A program made the translations under genes and the position numbers. Under the pieces are notes generated by a model. The model ran no database searches. It saw nothing but the letters and a program-made list of their open reading frames with translations, and was not told the DNA's origin. Shown here one piece after another: positions 51,905-61,377 of a stretch of DNA of 64,000 nt (its first letter is position 1; every line of letters starts with the position of its first letter). Source of the DNA: Roseivivax isoporae LMG 25204 (lineage in GTDB: Bacteria > Pseudomonadota > Alphaproteobacteria > Rhodobacterales > Rhodobacteraceae); assembly GCF_000521865.1 (NCBI RefSeq), contig NZ_JAME01000021.1, positions 27,569 through 91,568 on the forward strand. Direction: 5' to 3'.

Positions 51905-53368
51905 ATGGCCGACTTCGACTACGACCTGTTCGTGATCGGCGGGGGCTCGGGCGGCACCCGTGCCGCGCGCGTCGCCGCCGGCGAGACCGGGGCCCGCGTC
52001 GGCCTCGCGGAGGAAAGCCGCTACGGCGGCACCTGCGTGATCCGCGGCTGCGTCCCGAAGAAACTCATGGTCTTCGCATCGGAATATGGCGGCATCGCCA
52101 GCGACGCGCAGGGCTACGGCTGGTCGATGGAGCGCGGCAGCTTCGACTGGCAGGCCTTCTCTGGACACCTGCAGAAGGAACTCGACCGCCTCGAGAGCAT
52201 CTACCGCGACACGCTCCTCAAGGGGTCGGGCGTCACCACCTATGATGCGCGCGCGCGTCTGCGCGATCCGCACACGGTCGAGCTGTCCACCGGCGAGGTG
52301 CTGAGCGCCAAGCACATCCTTGTCGCCACCGGCGGCCGGCCGGTGCGGCCCGACATCCCGAACGCCGATCTGGGCCTCGTCTCGGACGACATCTTCGGCC
52401 TGCCGGAGCTGCCGAAATCCATCCTGATCGTCGGCGGCGGTTACATCGCCTGCGAGTTCGCCTGCATCCTCAACGGTCTGGGCGTCGACGTAACGCAGTA
52501 TTACCGCGGGGCGCAGATCCTGCGCGGCTTCGACGAGGAGGCGCGCGGGCTCATCGCCGACGCGATGTCCGCCCGCGGCATCGACCTGCACACCGGCACC
52601 GACGTGATCGAGATCGGCCATCCCGACGACCGGCCGAGCGGGGCGGGCACCAACATGTACGCCGCCCCCGCCTCGGAACGGCAATCCGGCGCGGAGCAGG
52701 GCGGCCAGGCGCGGCCCGACCGCGGCGGCCCGGTGCGGGTCAAGACCTCGACCGGGCGCGAGGCGGTGTTCGACGCCGTCTTCTTCGCCACCGGCCGCGC
52801 GCCCAACACCGCCGACATGGGCCTCGAGGAGGCGGGCGTGAAGCTCGGCCGCGGCGGCGCCGTGGCGGTCGACAAGTACAGCCAGACCTCGGTGCCCTCG
52901 ATCTACGCCATCGGCGACGTGACGAACCGGGTGAACCTGACCCCGGTCGCGATCCGCGAGGGCATGGCCTTCGTCGAGACCGTGTTCCGCGGCAACCCGA
53001 CGCCGGCCGACCACGAGATGATCCCGTCCGCGGTCTTCACCCAGCCGGAATTCGGCACCGTGGGGCTGACCGAGGAGCAGGCGATGGAGCAGGAGGAGAT
53101 CGAGGTCTACTGCACCTCCTTCCGCCCGATGCAGACCGCCTTCATCGGCCGGCCCGATCGCGTCCTGATGAAGCTCGTCGTGTCGAAGGAGACGCGGCGC
53201 GTGCTCGGCTGTCATATCGTCGCACCCGGCGCAGGCGAGATGATCCAGCTCGCGGGGATCGCGGTAAAAATGGGTGCGACCAAGGAGGATTTCGACCGGA
53301 CGGTCGCCGTTCACCCCACCATGGCCGAAGAGATCGTGACCATGCGGAAACCTGTGCGCAGCGGTTGA
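51905..53368 (+). CDS. gor: Glutathione-disulfide reductase with an internal insertion
   Basis: FAD- and NADPH-dependent reductase of 487 residues that regenerates glutathione. The FAD motif is VIGGGSGGTRAARVA, the redox-active disulfide is GGTCVIRGCVPKK, the NADPH motif is IVGGGYIACEFA, and the C-terminal HPTMAEE supplies the catalytic His. Between about residues 238 and 276 it carries roughly 30 extra residues (containing SGAGTNMYAAPASERQSG), rich in Gly, Pro, Gln and charged residues, where relatives have a tight turn in the NADPH domain. The frame stays open, and flanking motifs are intact, so activity is likely retained. Confidence 0.93.
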   Translation: MADFDYDLFVIGGGSGGTRAARVAAGETGARVGLAEESRYGGTCVIRGCVPKKLMVFASEYGGIASDAQGYGWSMERGSFDWQAFSGHLQKELDRLESIYRDTLLKGSGVTTYDARARLRDPHTVELSTGEVLSAKHILVATGGRPVRPDIPNADLGLVSDDIFGLPELPKSILIVGGGYIACEFACILNGLGVDVTQYYRGAQILRGFDEEARGLIADAMSARGIDLHTGTDVIEIGHPDDRPSGAGTNMYAAPASERQSGAEQGGQARPDRGGPVRVKTSTGREAVFDAVFFATGRAPNTADMGLEEAGVKLGRGGAVAVDKYSQTSVPSIYAIGDVTNRVNLTPVAIREGMAFVETVFRGNPTPADHEMIPSAVFTQPEFGTVGLTEEQAMEQEEIEVYCTSFRPMQTAFIGRPDRVLMKLVVSKETRRVLGCHIVAPGAGEMIQLAGIAVKMGATKEDFDRTVAVHPTMAEEIVTMRKPVRSG

Positions 53369-53435
53369 ATTCGAAGGGCACGTGCCCAGCTTACGAGCAA
53401 CAAGAAACGGATATCCATCAAGGGAGCCACGATTA

Positions 53436-54602
53436 ATGGCAGGAAACAGCGGCGGCCCCTGGGGCGGCGGCGGCGGCGGCCAGGGCGGCGGCGGTCCCCA
53501 GCGCCCGCAGGGCGGCGGTGGCGGCGGACGCAGACCCGGCGACAACAACCAGATCCCCGAGATCGACGATCTGGTCCGCAAGGGCCAGGAACGGCTGCGC
53601 GTGCTCATGGGTGGTCGCGGCAACAACACCGGCGGCGGTTCGGGCGGCGGCGGCCAGATGCCCTCGCGCGGCGTGTTCATCATCGGCGCGCTCGTTCTTT
53701 TCGCCGTCTGGGCGTGGTCGAGCTTCTACACCGTGCGACCCGAGGAACAGTCGGTGGAGCTCTTCCTCGGCGAATATTCCTCGACCGGCCAGCCGGGCCT
53801 CAACTTCGCGCCGTGGCCGTTCGTGACCTACGAGGTCGTGAACGTCACCTCCGAGCGCACCGAGAACATCGGGCTCGGACGCGGGGCCGACGATGACGGC
53901 CTGATGCTGACGACCGACGCCAACATCGTCGACATCGAGTTCCAGGTGGTCTGGAACATTGCCGACCCGGCACGGCTCCTGTTCAACATCCGCGACCCGC
54001 AGCTGACCGTCCAGGCGGTGTCCGAATCGGTCATGCGCGAGATCATCGCGGCCTCGAACCTCGCGCCGATCCTCAACCGCGACCGGGGCCTCATCGCCGA
54101 CACCGCGCTGCAGAACATCCAGGGCACGCTCGACGAATACGATTCGGGCATCAGCGTGGTCCGGGTGAACCTCGACGCGGCCGACCCGCCGGCCGAGGTG
54201 ATCGACGCCTTCCGCGAGGTGCAGGCGGCCGAACAGGAACGCGACCGGCTGCAGCGCCAGGCCGACGCCTACGCCAACCGCGTGCTGGCAGAGGCCCGCG
54301 GCGAGGCGGCGCAGACGCTCGAACAGGCCGAGGCGTACCGCGCCCGCGTGGTCAACGAAGCCATCGGTGAGGCGTCGCGCTTCATCTCCGTCGCGCAGGA
54401 ATTCAACCAGGCGCCCGAGGTCACGCAGCGCCGCCTCTACCTCGAGACGATAGAGCGCACGCTCGGCCAGATCGACAAGATCGTGCTCGACGAGGCGGGT
54501 GCCGGCAGCGGCAGCGGCGTGCTGCCCTTCCTGCCGCTCAACGAACTGAACCGCCGCAGCGCGCCCCAGGGCGGCGCCGCCAGCACCGGAGGGTCGAACT
54601 GA
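53436..54602 (+). CDS. hflK: HflK, SPFH-domain protease modulator
   Basis: Inner-membrane SPFH (band 7) protein that with HflC forms a cage around FtsH and controls its access to membrane substrates. It has 388 residues: a very Gly-rich N-terminus (GGPWGGGGGGQGGGG), one membrane helix (about 88-105), then the SPFH domain (YTVRPEEQSVELFLGEYSST) and a coiled coil rich in Ala, Glu and Arg. ATG 53436 has AGGGAG at 53421-53426. Its stop shares one base with the hflC start. Confidence 0.94.
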   Translation: MAGNSGGPWGGGGGGQGGGGPQRPQGGGGGGRRPGDNNQIPEIDDLVRKGQERLRVLMGGRGNNTGGGSGGGGQMPSRGVFIIGALVLFAVWAWSSFYTVRPEEQSVELFLGEYSSTGQPGLNFAPWPFVTYEVVNVTSERTENIGLGRGADDDGLMLTTDANIVDIEFQVVWNIADPARLLFNIRDPQLTVQAVSESVMREIIAASNLAPILNRDRGLIADTALQNIQGTLDEYDSGISVVRVNLDAADPPAEVIDAFREVQAAEQERDRLQRQADAYANRVLAEARGEAAQTLEQAEAYRARVVNEAIGEASRFISVAQEFNQAPEVTQRRLYLETIERTLGQIDKIVLDEAGAGSGSGVLPFLPLNELNRRSAPQGGAASTGGSN

Positions 54603-55729
54603 TGCGTTTCCAGACCGTCATCCTGCCCGTCCTCGTGATCCTGGTGGTCGGCATCTGGTCGTCGCTGTTCATCGTCGACGAACGCGAAAAGGCGCTGGTC
54701 CTGCAGTTCGGCCAGATCAAGCAGGTCCGCGAGGAGCCGGGGCTCGGCTTCAAGCTGCCGATCATCCAGGAAGTGGTGAAGTACGACGACCGCATCCTGT
54801 CGCTCGACACCGAGACGATCGAGGTCACCCCGGCGGACGATCGCCGGCTCGTGGTCGACGCCTTCGCCCGCTACCGCATCGCCGACGTGGTGCAGTTCCG
54901 TCAGGCGGTCGGCGTCGGCGGCATCCGCACCGCCGAGGACCGGCTGAGCTCGATCCTCAACGCGCAGATCCGCGAGGTGCTCGGTGCCGACCAGGTGACG
55001 TCCGACCGGATCCTCTCGCAGGACCGCCGCGACCTCGCCATCCGCATCCGCGAGCAGGCGCGCCAGTCGGCCGAGAGCCTTGGCCTCCAGATCGTCGATG
55101 TCCGGCTGAAGCAGACCAACCTGCCGCAGCAGAACCTCGACGCCACCTTCGCCCGGATGCGGGCGGAACGCGAACGCGAGGCCGCCGACGAGATCGCGCG
55201 CGGCAACGAGGCTGCGCAGCGCGTGCGCGCGGCCGCGGACCGCACCGTGGTCGAGACCACGTCGAACGCCAACCGCGAGGCGGACATCATCCGAGGCGAG
55301 GCCGACGCGGAACGCAACCGCGTCTACGCCGAGGCCTTCGGCGACAACCCGGAGTTCTTCTCGTTCTACCGGTCGCTCACGGCGCTTGAACGCTCGCTCC
55401 AGCGGGACAATTCGACGCTGGTGATCTCGCCCGACAGCGAGTTCGTGGGGCCGCTCTTCGAGGCGATCCGGGCAGAGGGCCTCTCGGCTGTCAGCATCTC
55501 GGACACGGATGTCGAACGCCTGCGCCAGCTCGCGCCGCAGAGCGAGATCTCGCCCGACCTGCCCGACAGCGCGCGCCAGGAGATCGAGCGCAGCGCCGAG
55601 GAGGCCGAGCGCCAGATCGAGGAACGGTCGAGCCAGGACCGTCCGCAGGGCCCCGACGACGCCGAGGGCGAGACCGCGCCCGAGGACGACACCGCGCCCG
55701 AGGACGAGGACGCGCCGGTCGCGAACTGA
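54602..55729 (+). CDS. hflC: HflC, SPFH-domain protease modulator
   Basis: The HflK partner, 375 residues. An N-terminal membrane helix (VILPVLVILVVGIWSSLFIV) is followed by the SPFH domain (ALVLQFGQIKQVREEPGLGF) and a coiled coil. SFYRSLTALERSL is the usual end of the fold. A low-complexity acidic tail of about 60 residues (EDDTAPEDEDAP near the end) extends beyond it. GGAGGG in the hflK end serves its start, so translation is coupled. Confidence 0.94.
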   Translation: MRFQTVILPVLVILVVGIWSSLFIVDEREKALVLQFGQIKQVREEPGLGFKLPIIQEVVKYDDRILSLDTETIEVTPADDRRLVVDAFARYRIADVVQFRQAVGVGGIRTAEDRLSSILNAQIREVLGADQVTSDRILSQDRRDLAIRIREQARQSAESLGLQIVDVRLKQTNLPQQNLDATFARMRAEREREAADEIARGNEAAQRVRAAADRTVVETTSNANREADIIRGEADAERNRVYAEAFGDNPEFFSFYRSLTALERSLQRDNSTLVISPDSEFVGPLFEAIRAEGLSAVSISDTDVERLRQLAPQSEISPDLPDSARQEIERSAEEAERQIEERSSQDRPQGPDDAEGETAPEDDTAPEDEDAPVAN

Positions 55730-55731
55730 CC

Positions 55732-55920
55732 ATGGAGGCGAACACGCTTCTCGTGCTGTTCGCGGGCGCACTGATCGTGGAGGGGCTGGCCTGGGCGCTG
55801 GCCCCTTCGCTTTTGGAACGCCTGCTCGAGGCGCTCGCGGGCCTGCCGCTCGAGGCGCGGCGCATGCTGGGCCTCCTGACCGCGCTCACGGGCATCGCGA
55901 TCCTCTGGGTGGCGCTCTGA
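55732..55920 (+). CDS. DUF2065 (YjeT-like) small membrane protein
   Basis: A 62-residue protein with two hydrophobic helices (LLVLFAGALIVEGLAWAL; MLGLLTALTGIAILWVAL) joined by a charged loop, the DUF2065 pattern. The family commonly sits beside hflKC, as here, two bases after the hflC stop. No activity is known. A role with the HflKC-FtsH assembly is inferred from this linkage. Confidence 0.88.
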   Translation: MEANTLLVLFAGALIVEGLAWALAPSLLERLLEALAGLPLEARRMLGLLTALTGIAILWVAL

Positions 55921-55968
55921 CCGCACCCCCCGCGAGGGTCACAAGCGGTTGAGAGCACGAAAGCGGCT

Positions 55969-55996
55969 TTGAGTGTTGCCGCAAAACCCCTATTCT
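55969..55996 (+). promoter_or_regulatory. Candidate promoter of degP
   Basis: TTGAGT (55969-55974) and TATTCT (55991-55996) are 16 bases apart, about 70 bases before the start. The overlapping CCCCTATT also resembles the -10 region of heat-shock (RpoH) promoters, which would suit this gene. Confidence 0.4.
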
Positions 55997-56068
55997 CCCG
56001 CATGAGACCGAGCAGGAGGCGCGGCCCGCATCGCGACGGCGCCGCCCGGCAATCCAGAGGAGTGACCA

Positions 56069-57556
56069 TTGAAAGCCCAAGTCAAAGCCCGGACGTCCGA
56101 TCCGCTGCGTGCGCTGCGCCTGTTCTGGATCGCGACCTTCACGGCCGTCCTGATCCTCGCGCAGACGCTCCTCGCCGCCGCGCAGGGCGCCCCCGAAAGC
56201 TTCGCGCCCCTGGCCGAGCGGATCAGCCCGTCGGTGGTGAACATCACCACCTCGACCACCGTCGCCGGGCAGACCGGCCCGCAGGGGCTCGTGCCCGAGG
56301 GCTCCCCCTTCGAGGAGTTCTTCCGCGAGTTCCGCGACCGCAACGGGCAGGGCGGTGACGACCCGATGCGCCGCTCCTCGGCGCTGGGATCGGGCTTCGT
56401 CATCTCCGAGGACGGCTACGTGGTCACCAACAACCACGTGATCGAGGGCGCGGACGAGATCAGCGTCGAGTTCTTCACCGGCGGCGAACTGGCCGCCGAG
56501 GTGGTCGGCACCGACCCCAACACCGACATCGCCCTTCTCAAGGTCGAGGCCGACGGTCCCTTGCCCTTCGTCAGCTTCGGCGACAGCGACGCCATGCGCG
56601 TGGGCGACTGGGTGATGGCCATGGGCAACCCGCTGGGGCAGGGCTTCTCGGTGTCGGCGGGCATCGTGTCGGCGCGCGGCCGCGCGCTTTCGGGCAGCTA
56701 CGACGATTATATCCAGACCGACGCGGCCATCAATCGCGGCAATTCGGGCGGCCCGCTGTTCAACATGGAGGGCGAGGTGATCGGCGTGAACACCGCGATC
56801 CTGTCGCCCACCGGCGGGTCGATCGGCATCGGCTTCGCCATGTCCTCGAACGTGGTGACCAGCGTCATCGACCAGCTGCGCGAGTTCGGCGAAACCCGCC
56901 GCGGCTGGCTCGGCGTGTCGATCCAGGACGTGACCGACGACGTGGCCGAGGCCATGGGGCTCGCCTCTACCGACGGTGCGCTGGTGACCGACGTGCCCGA
57001 GGGCCCGGCCTCCGAGGCCGGCATCCAGGCGGGCGACGTCATCGTGACCTTCGACGGCACCCAGGTGACCGACACCCGGTCGCTGGTCCGCCAGGTCGGC
57101 AACACGGCGGTGGGCAAGACCGTGCGCGTGGTGGTCAACCGCGAGGGCGAGACCCAGACCTTCCGCGTGACGCTCGGCCGGCGCGAGGATGCGCAGATGG
57201 CCGCGGTCGGTCCGGACGGCACGCCCACTCCCGAGGAGCCGTCGGAATCCGAGGTTCTCGGCATGACGCTCAGCCCGATCACGTCCGAGCTGCGCGAGCA
57301 GCTGTCGCTCGGCGAGGGTGTGACCGGCCTCGTGGTGACCGGCATCGATCAGGAGGCCGAGGCCTGGGAGAAGGGCCTGCGCGAGGGGGACGTGATCGCC
57401 GAGGCCGGGCAGGCCGAGGTGCAGTCGATCTCCGACCTCGAGGGCCGCATCACCGAGGCCCGGGATGCCGGACGGCGGTCGCTGCTGCTGCTCGTGCGCC
57501 GTGACGGCAACCCGCGTTTCGTCGCGCTGTCGCTCGAGGCCGCATCCGAGGAATGA
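56069..57556 (+). CDS. degP: Periplasmic serine protease/chaperone DegP (Do/HtrA)
   Basis: Degrades or refolds damaged envelope proteins. It has 495 residues from a TTG start at 56069, supported by AGAGGAG at 56056-56062. A signal peptide (FWIATFTAVLILAQTLLAAA) comes first. The trypsin-like domain has His123 (TNNHVIEG), Asp153 (NTDIALLK) and Ser226 (RGNSGGPL). Two PDZ domains follow (about 265-370 and 395-490). The LA-loop segment with EFFREFRDRNG is typical. It is downstream of hflKC, forming an envelope quality-control neighbourhood. Confidence 0.95.
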   Translation: MKAQVKARTSDPLRALRLFWIATFTAVLILAQTLLAAAQGAPESFAPLAERISPSVVNITTSTTVAGQTGPQGLVPEGSPFEEFFREFRDRNGQGGDDPMRRSSALGSGFVISEDGYVVTNNHVIEGADEISVEFFTGGELAAEVVGTDPNTDIALLKVEADGPLPFVSFGDSDAMRVGDWVMAMGNPLGQGFSVSAGIVSARGRALSGSYDDYIQTDAAINRGNSGGPLFNMEGEVIGVNTAILSPTGGSIGIGFAMSSNVVTSVIDQLREFGETRRGWLGVSIQDVTDDVAEAMGLASTDGALVTDVPEGPASEAGIQAGDVIVTFDGTQVTDTRSLVRQVGNTAVGKTVRVVVNREGETQTFRVTLGRREDAQMAAVGPDGTPTPEEPSESEVLGMTLSPITSELREQLSLGEGVTGLVVTGIDQEAEAWEKGLREGDVIAEAGQAEVQSISDLEGRITEARDAGRRSLLLLVRRDGNPRFVALSLEAASEE

Positions 57557-57595
57557 TCGAGGATGCCCCCGGCCGGTCCGCGGCCGGGGGCGCGC

Positions 57596-58111
57596 TCACT
57601 CCGTCCCGGGCAGCGCCACCGGGGCCAGGCCCAGCGAGCGGGCCGTCTCCAGCGACAGCGTCCCGCTCTCGAGCCCGCGCTCGGACTGGTAGCGGCGGAT
57701 CGCCGCCGTGGTCGCCGCGTCGAAGCGTCCCGTGACGGGCCCGCCATACTTTCCCCGCACCTTCAGCGCCCGCTGCACCGAGGCGGCGAAATCCGGCGCC
57801 ATGTCGGCCCGACAGGGCACCTCGAACCGCATCTCGCCGCGCGGGCGGACGATCTTCGGTACGCTGGTGTTGCGGTAGATGGGCGGACGCAGGACCGTGC
57901 CGTCCTCCGCGATCTCGGCCTGCACCACCTGGACCTGTCCCGGCACCTGTTCGTAGATCGCGGGGACCGGCTCGGTCGCCCAGCAGCGGCCCTCGGCGTC
58001 GGCGGCGCCCGCTGCCGCGTCCGGGCCGTTCGGCTGCGCGGCGTCCTCGGCCGCGCAGGCGGCGGTCAGGGCGAGGGCCGCGGCGATCGCGGCGGTCCGG
58101 GTCGGTGTCAT
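57596..58111 (-). CDS. Peptidoglycan-binding domain lipoprotein
   Basis: A 171-residue exported protein. The N-terminus (AIAAALALTAACAAED) is a lipoprotein signal with Cys19 in lipobox TAAC. The C-terminal 70 residues form a PG_binding_1 domain (VTGRFDAATTAAIRRYQSERG). The middle contains two Cys residues and a conserved-looking block (YRNTSVPKIVRPRGEMRFEV). It probably holds the outer membrane or a complex close to the cell wall. It is convergent with degP. Confidence 0.85.
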   Translation of the reverse strand: MTPTRTAAIAAALALTAACAAEDAAQPNGPDAAAGAADAEGRCWATEPVPAIYEQVPGQVQVVQAEIAEDGTVLRPPIYRNTSVPKIVRPRGEMRFEVPCRADMAPDFAASVQRALKVRGKYGGPVTGRFDAATTAAIRRYQSERGLESGTLSLETARSLGLAPVALPGTE

Positions 58112-58174
58112 CTTCTGTTCGGGCGCCTGCTCGTGTCGCGCATGCCCGGGGGGACACGCGGCTTTTGCGCCATC

Positions 58175-58591
58175 CTAGCCGCTCGGCGGCGGGGGTGAAA
58201 GCGCCTCGGGCGCGGCCAGGAGCCGGTCGAGCAGGTAGGACACGTCCTCCACCTCCTCGGCGATCACGTGCGTCACGCCGGTCTCGCGCTGCAGCGACCC
58301 GGTGACGCGCAGCATCCGCCCCGCGATCACCGCCCGGCGAAAGCGTTCGTAGATCTTGCGCCAGACGATCACGTTCACGATCCCGGTCTCGTCCTCGAGC
58401 GTGAGGAAGATCACACCCTTGGCGGTGCCCGGCCGCTGCCGCAGGATCACGAGCCCCGCCACCGCGACCCGCGCCCCCTGCGGCGGCTCGCCCAGCCGCG
58501 CGGCGGTCAGGCAGGCGGGCGGGCGCGGCCAGTCCGCGCGAACGGCGGCCCGGCGCGGCGCAGGCTCGGGGTGGGGGCGGAACACGGGCAT
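58175..58591 (-). CDS. Orphan OB-fold resembling the C-terminus of error-prone polymerase DnaE2
   Basis: A 138-residue product. From about residue 33 on it matches the C-terminal OB-fold of DnaE2: VAGLVILRQRPGTAKGVIFL, TLEDETGIVNVIVW and VTGSLQRETGVTHVIAEEVE. The polymerase and PHP domains are missing, and no imuA or imuB is nearby. The first 30 residues are Pro/Arg/Ala-rich without similarity. No good ribosome-binding site is seen at ATG 58591 or at an earlier TTG (58633). It is most likely the remnant of a lost dnaE2 gene, though a free-standing single-stranded-nucleic-acid-binding protein is possible because the OB part is well kept. Confidence 0.65.
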   Translation of the reverse strand: MPVFRPHPEPAPRRAAVRADWPRPPACLTAARLGEPPQGARVAVAGLVILRQRPGTAKGVIFLTLEDETGIVNVIVWRKIYERFRRAVIAGRMLRVTGSLQRETGVTHVIAEEVEDVSYLLDRLLAAPEALSPPPPSG

Positions 58592-58611
58592 CGTCACGCG
58601 AACGAAGATAG

Positions 58612-59034
<423 letters not shown>

Positions 59035-59041
59035 GACGCGC

Positions 59042-59677
59042 CTAGCGCACCGGGTCGAGCAGCGCGTCGCGCGCGCTGCAATCCCGGATCACGTCGTCGC
59101 CGCAACGTCTGGGGGCGAGGTCCCTGGTCAGGCAGAGCCGCGCCTCCTGGATGCGGCCCGCGCGGCAGGTGATCGTCAGCATGTCCGCCGTCCAGCCGGG
59201 ATTCGCCTCGAGGAACGCCTCCTCGACGACCCCGGCGGGCAGCGTCACCGGCCGCTCCAGCCGGTCGAGCGCTGGGGGTTTCGCCACCGCGTCGAAGGCC
59301 CGCCGCGCGGCCGCGAAATAGCTGCCCGCGTCGAGCCCCGAACAGGTCCCGTGCTTGCGCCACTGGTGCCAGGCTAGTCCCGGGGATCCCATGACGTCGG
59401 TCATCGCCGCCGTCATCGCCCGCGACGGCGGCGCGTGCGGTGTCACGCAATCGGACGGCCAGCCGCGCCGGTATTGCGGCCAGAGCCCGTGCAGCACCCA
59501 GCCGAGGCGCCGGTCGCATTGCGCGGCGTCCCGCGCGCGGCCCTCGAGCGCGCACCAGGTGGGCGACCAGCTCATCGCCAGCACGTAATAGTCGAACGCC
59601 CCGGCGCGGTCCCCTTCGGCCCGCAGGGGCGGGGCCAGGAGCAAAGCCGCGACCAGCAGCGCCACAGACGCCCGCAT
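59042..59677 (-). CDS. Secreted ribonuclease of the T2 family
   Basis: A 211-residue periplasmic or secreted RNase. The signal peptide is RASVALLVAALLLAPPLRA. Both catalytic segments are present: CAS I LHGLWPQ and CAS II WHQWRKHGTCSG, giving the two active-site histidines and the Glu/Lys set. Several Cys are available for disulfides. ATG 59677 follows a purine-rich GGAGGAAAGAGGAA; GTG 59695 is less likely. It would degrade extracellular or periplasmic RNA. It is convergent with the ferredoxin gene, eight bases apart. Confidence 0.92.
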   Translation of the reverse strand: MRASVALLVAALLLAPPLRAEGDRAGAFDYYVLAMSWSPTWCALEGRARDAAQCDRRLGWVLHGLWPQYRRGWPSDCVTPHAPPSRAMTAAMTDVMGSPGLAWHQWRKHGTCSGLDAGSYFAAARRAFDAVAKPPALDRLERPVTLPAGVVEEAFLEANPGWTADMLTITCRAGRIQEARLCLTRDLAPRRCGDDVIRDCSARDALLDPVR

Positions 59678-59813
59678 TTCCTCTTTCCTCCGCACGCCGC
59701 GATCACTATATACCCGCCGAGTTCCCCGACAACGGAAACCGTCCCGGCCCGGCCGGGACCTCCTGGGCCAGACGCCCGGGAGAGGGCGAAGACGTATTCA
59801 AGGAGAAGACATC

Positions 59814-60599
59814 ATGGCCAAGCTCTTGCATCCCAAGGCCACCGCCGTCTGGCTCGTGGACAACACCACGCTGACCTTCAAGCAGATCGCGGATTTCACC
59901 GGCATGCACGAGCTCGAGGTCCAGGGCATCGCCGACGGTGACGTGGCCGGCGGCGTGAAGGGATTCGATCCGGTCGCGAACAACCAGCTCGATCAGTCCG
60001 AGATCGAGCAGGCCGAGAAGAGCCCGGCCTACCGGATGAAGATGAAGTTCAACCCCGCCGCGCGCGACGAGGAAAAGCGCCGTGGCCCACGCTACACCCC
60101 GCTTTCGAAGCGGCAGGACCGCCCGGCGGCCATCCTGTGGCTGGTCAAGTTCCACCCCGAGCTGTCGGACGGCCAGATCGGCAAGCTGGTCGGCACCACC
60201 AAGCCGACGATCCAGTCGATCCGCGAGCGCACGCACTGGAACATCGCCAACATCCAGCCGATCGACCCGGTGGCGCTGGGGCTCTGCCGCCAGTCCGAAC
60301 TCGATGCCGCCATCCAGAAGGCGTCGAAGTCGACGGGCGAGGTGATGGACGACGACGCGCGCCGCAAGCTCGTCTCGACCGAGCAGTCGCTCGGCATGGA
60401 CCCCGAGCCGCGCCTGCCGTCCGCCATCGAGGGGCTCGAGAGCTTCAGCCTCAGCGATCCGCGCGACCAGGACGACGAGGACGAGGACACGCACCGCAAG
60501 CGCGGCAAGCAGGACTACGCGGACGCGGACAGCTTCTTCAACCTGCCCGACGCGGATGACGACGACGAGGACGACGACAGCGACGACCCGCGCGGCTGA
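59814..60599 (+). CDS. DUF1013 protein (TrcR-like cell-cycle regulator)
   Basis: A 261-residue alphaproteobacterial protein. It shows helix-turn-helix-like segments (LTFKQIADFTGMHELEVQGI; LSDGQIGKLVGTTKPTIQSI) and WNIANIQPIDPVALGLC. The C-terminal 60 residues are strongly acidic (DDDEDDDSDD near the end). From memory, the Caulobacter homologue is a transcription-associated cell-cycle regulator called TrcR, which I could not verify. It is monocistronic. AAGGAGAAG precedes the ATG. Confidence 0.88.
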   Translation: MAKLLHPKATAVWLVDNTTLTFKQIADFTGMHELEVQGIADGDVAGGVKGFDPVANNQLDQSEIEQAEKSPAYRMKMKFNPAARDEEKRRGPRYTPLSKRQDRPAAILWLVKFHPELSDGQIGKLVGTTKPTIQSIRERTHWNIANIQPIDPVALGLCRQSELDAAIQKASKSTGEVMDDDARRKLVSTEQSLGMDPEPRLPSAIEGLESFSLSDPRDQDDEDEDTHRKRGKQDYADADSFFNLPDADDDDEDDDSDDPRG

Positions 60600-60630
60600 C
60601 CGCCCGCCTCGGCGCCGGGCGGTGCGGGCC

Positions 60631-61377
60631 TCAGGCCAGCGCCGCCAGCGCCACCCAGCCGGCCGTCTCGGCCGTGACCTGCACCGCGCCCAGCACGTCC
60701 CCCGTCTGCCCGCCGATCCTGCGCCGCGCCAGCAGTGCCACGGGCACCGCCGCGGCAGCCATCACGGCCAGCGCGACCGTCGCGGCAGCCCCGCTGGCGG
60801 CCCAGAGGATCGCCACCGTCACGGCCCCGGGGATCCAGGCGCGCCCCGGGCCCCGCGCGGAGGCCGACCGGCCGAGCCCGTCGTCCCGCGCCGGCGGCAG
60901 GAGGTCCAGCACCGCCAGCATGGCGAGCCGGCTCGCGACCGCCGCGCAGAGGATCGCGGCCAGCGGCGGCGACGTCCCGGCCAGCGCGGCCGCACCGAGC
61001 CCCAGCGCAAGAACCAGCGCCAGCACGCCGTAGCTGCCGATCCGGCTGTCGCGCATGATCTCGAGGCAATGCGCGGCATCGCGTCCGCCGCCGATCCCGT
61101 CCGCGAAATCCGCGAGCCCGTCATGGTGCAGCCCGCCCGTGGCCAGCACCCCTGCGGCGATGGCCGCGAAGGCCGCGGCCAGCGGCGGCACGTCCGCCTG
61201 CAGCGCGCCCGCCAGCACGGCCCAGACGATCAGCCCCACGGGCAGGCCCGCCAGCGGATAGGCCCAGCGGGCGGCGGCGAGGTGGGGCACGGCGCCGCGG
61301 ATGCGCCCCGCGGGCAGGCGCGTCATCAGCATCAGTGCGACCTGGGCCTCGGACAGGCGGCGCGCGGGCGTCCTCAT
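60631..61377 (-). CDS. cobS: Adenosylcobinamide-GDP ribazoletransferase (cobalamin synthase)
   Basis: Joins adenosylcobinamide-GDP and alpha-ribazole to complete the cobalamin nucleotide loop. The 248-residue membrane protein has about six helices and the family motif [14 protein letters not shown] with its acidic residues, followed by [16 protein letters not shown]. The ATG at 61377 overlaps the phosphoribosyltransferase stop by four bases, so it is the last gene of a three-gene unit. It is called cobV in the Pseudomonas nomenclature. Confidence 0.93.
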   Translation of the reverse strand: MRTPARRLSEAQVALMLMTRLPAGRIRGAVPHLAAARWAYPLAGLPVGLIVWAVLAGALQADVPPLAAAFAAIAAGVLATGGLHHDGLADFADGIGGGRDAAHCLEIMRDSRIGSYGVLALVLALGLGAAALAGTSPPLAAILCAAVASRLAMLAVLDLLPPARDDGLGRSASARGPGRAWIPGAVTVAILWAASGAAATVALAVMAAAAVPVALLARRRIGGQTGDVLGAVQVTAETAGWVALAALA

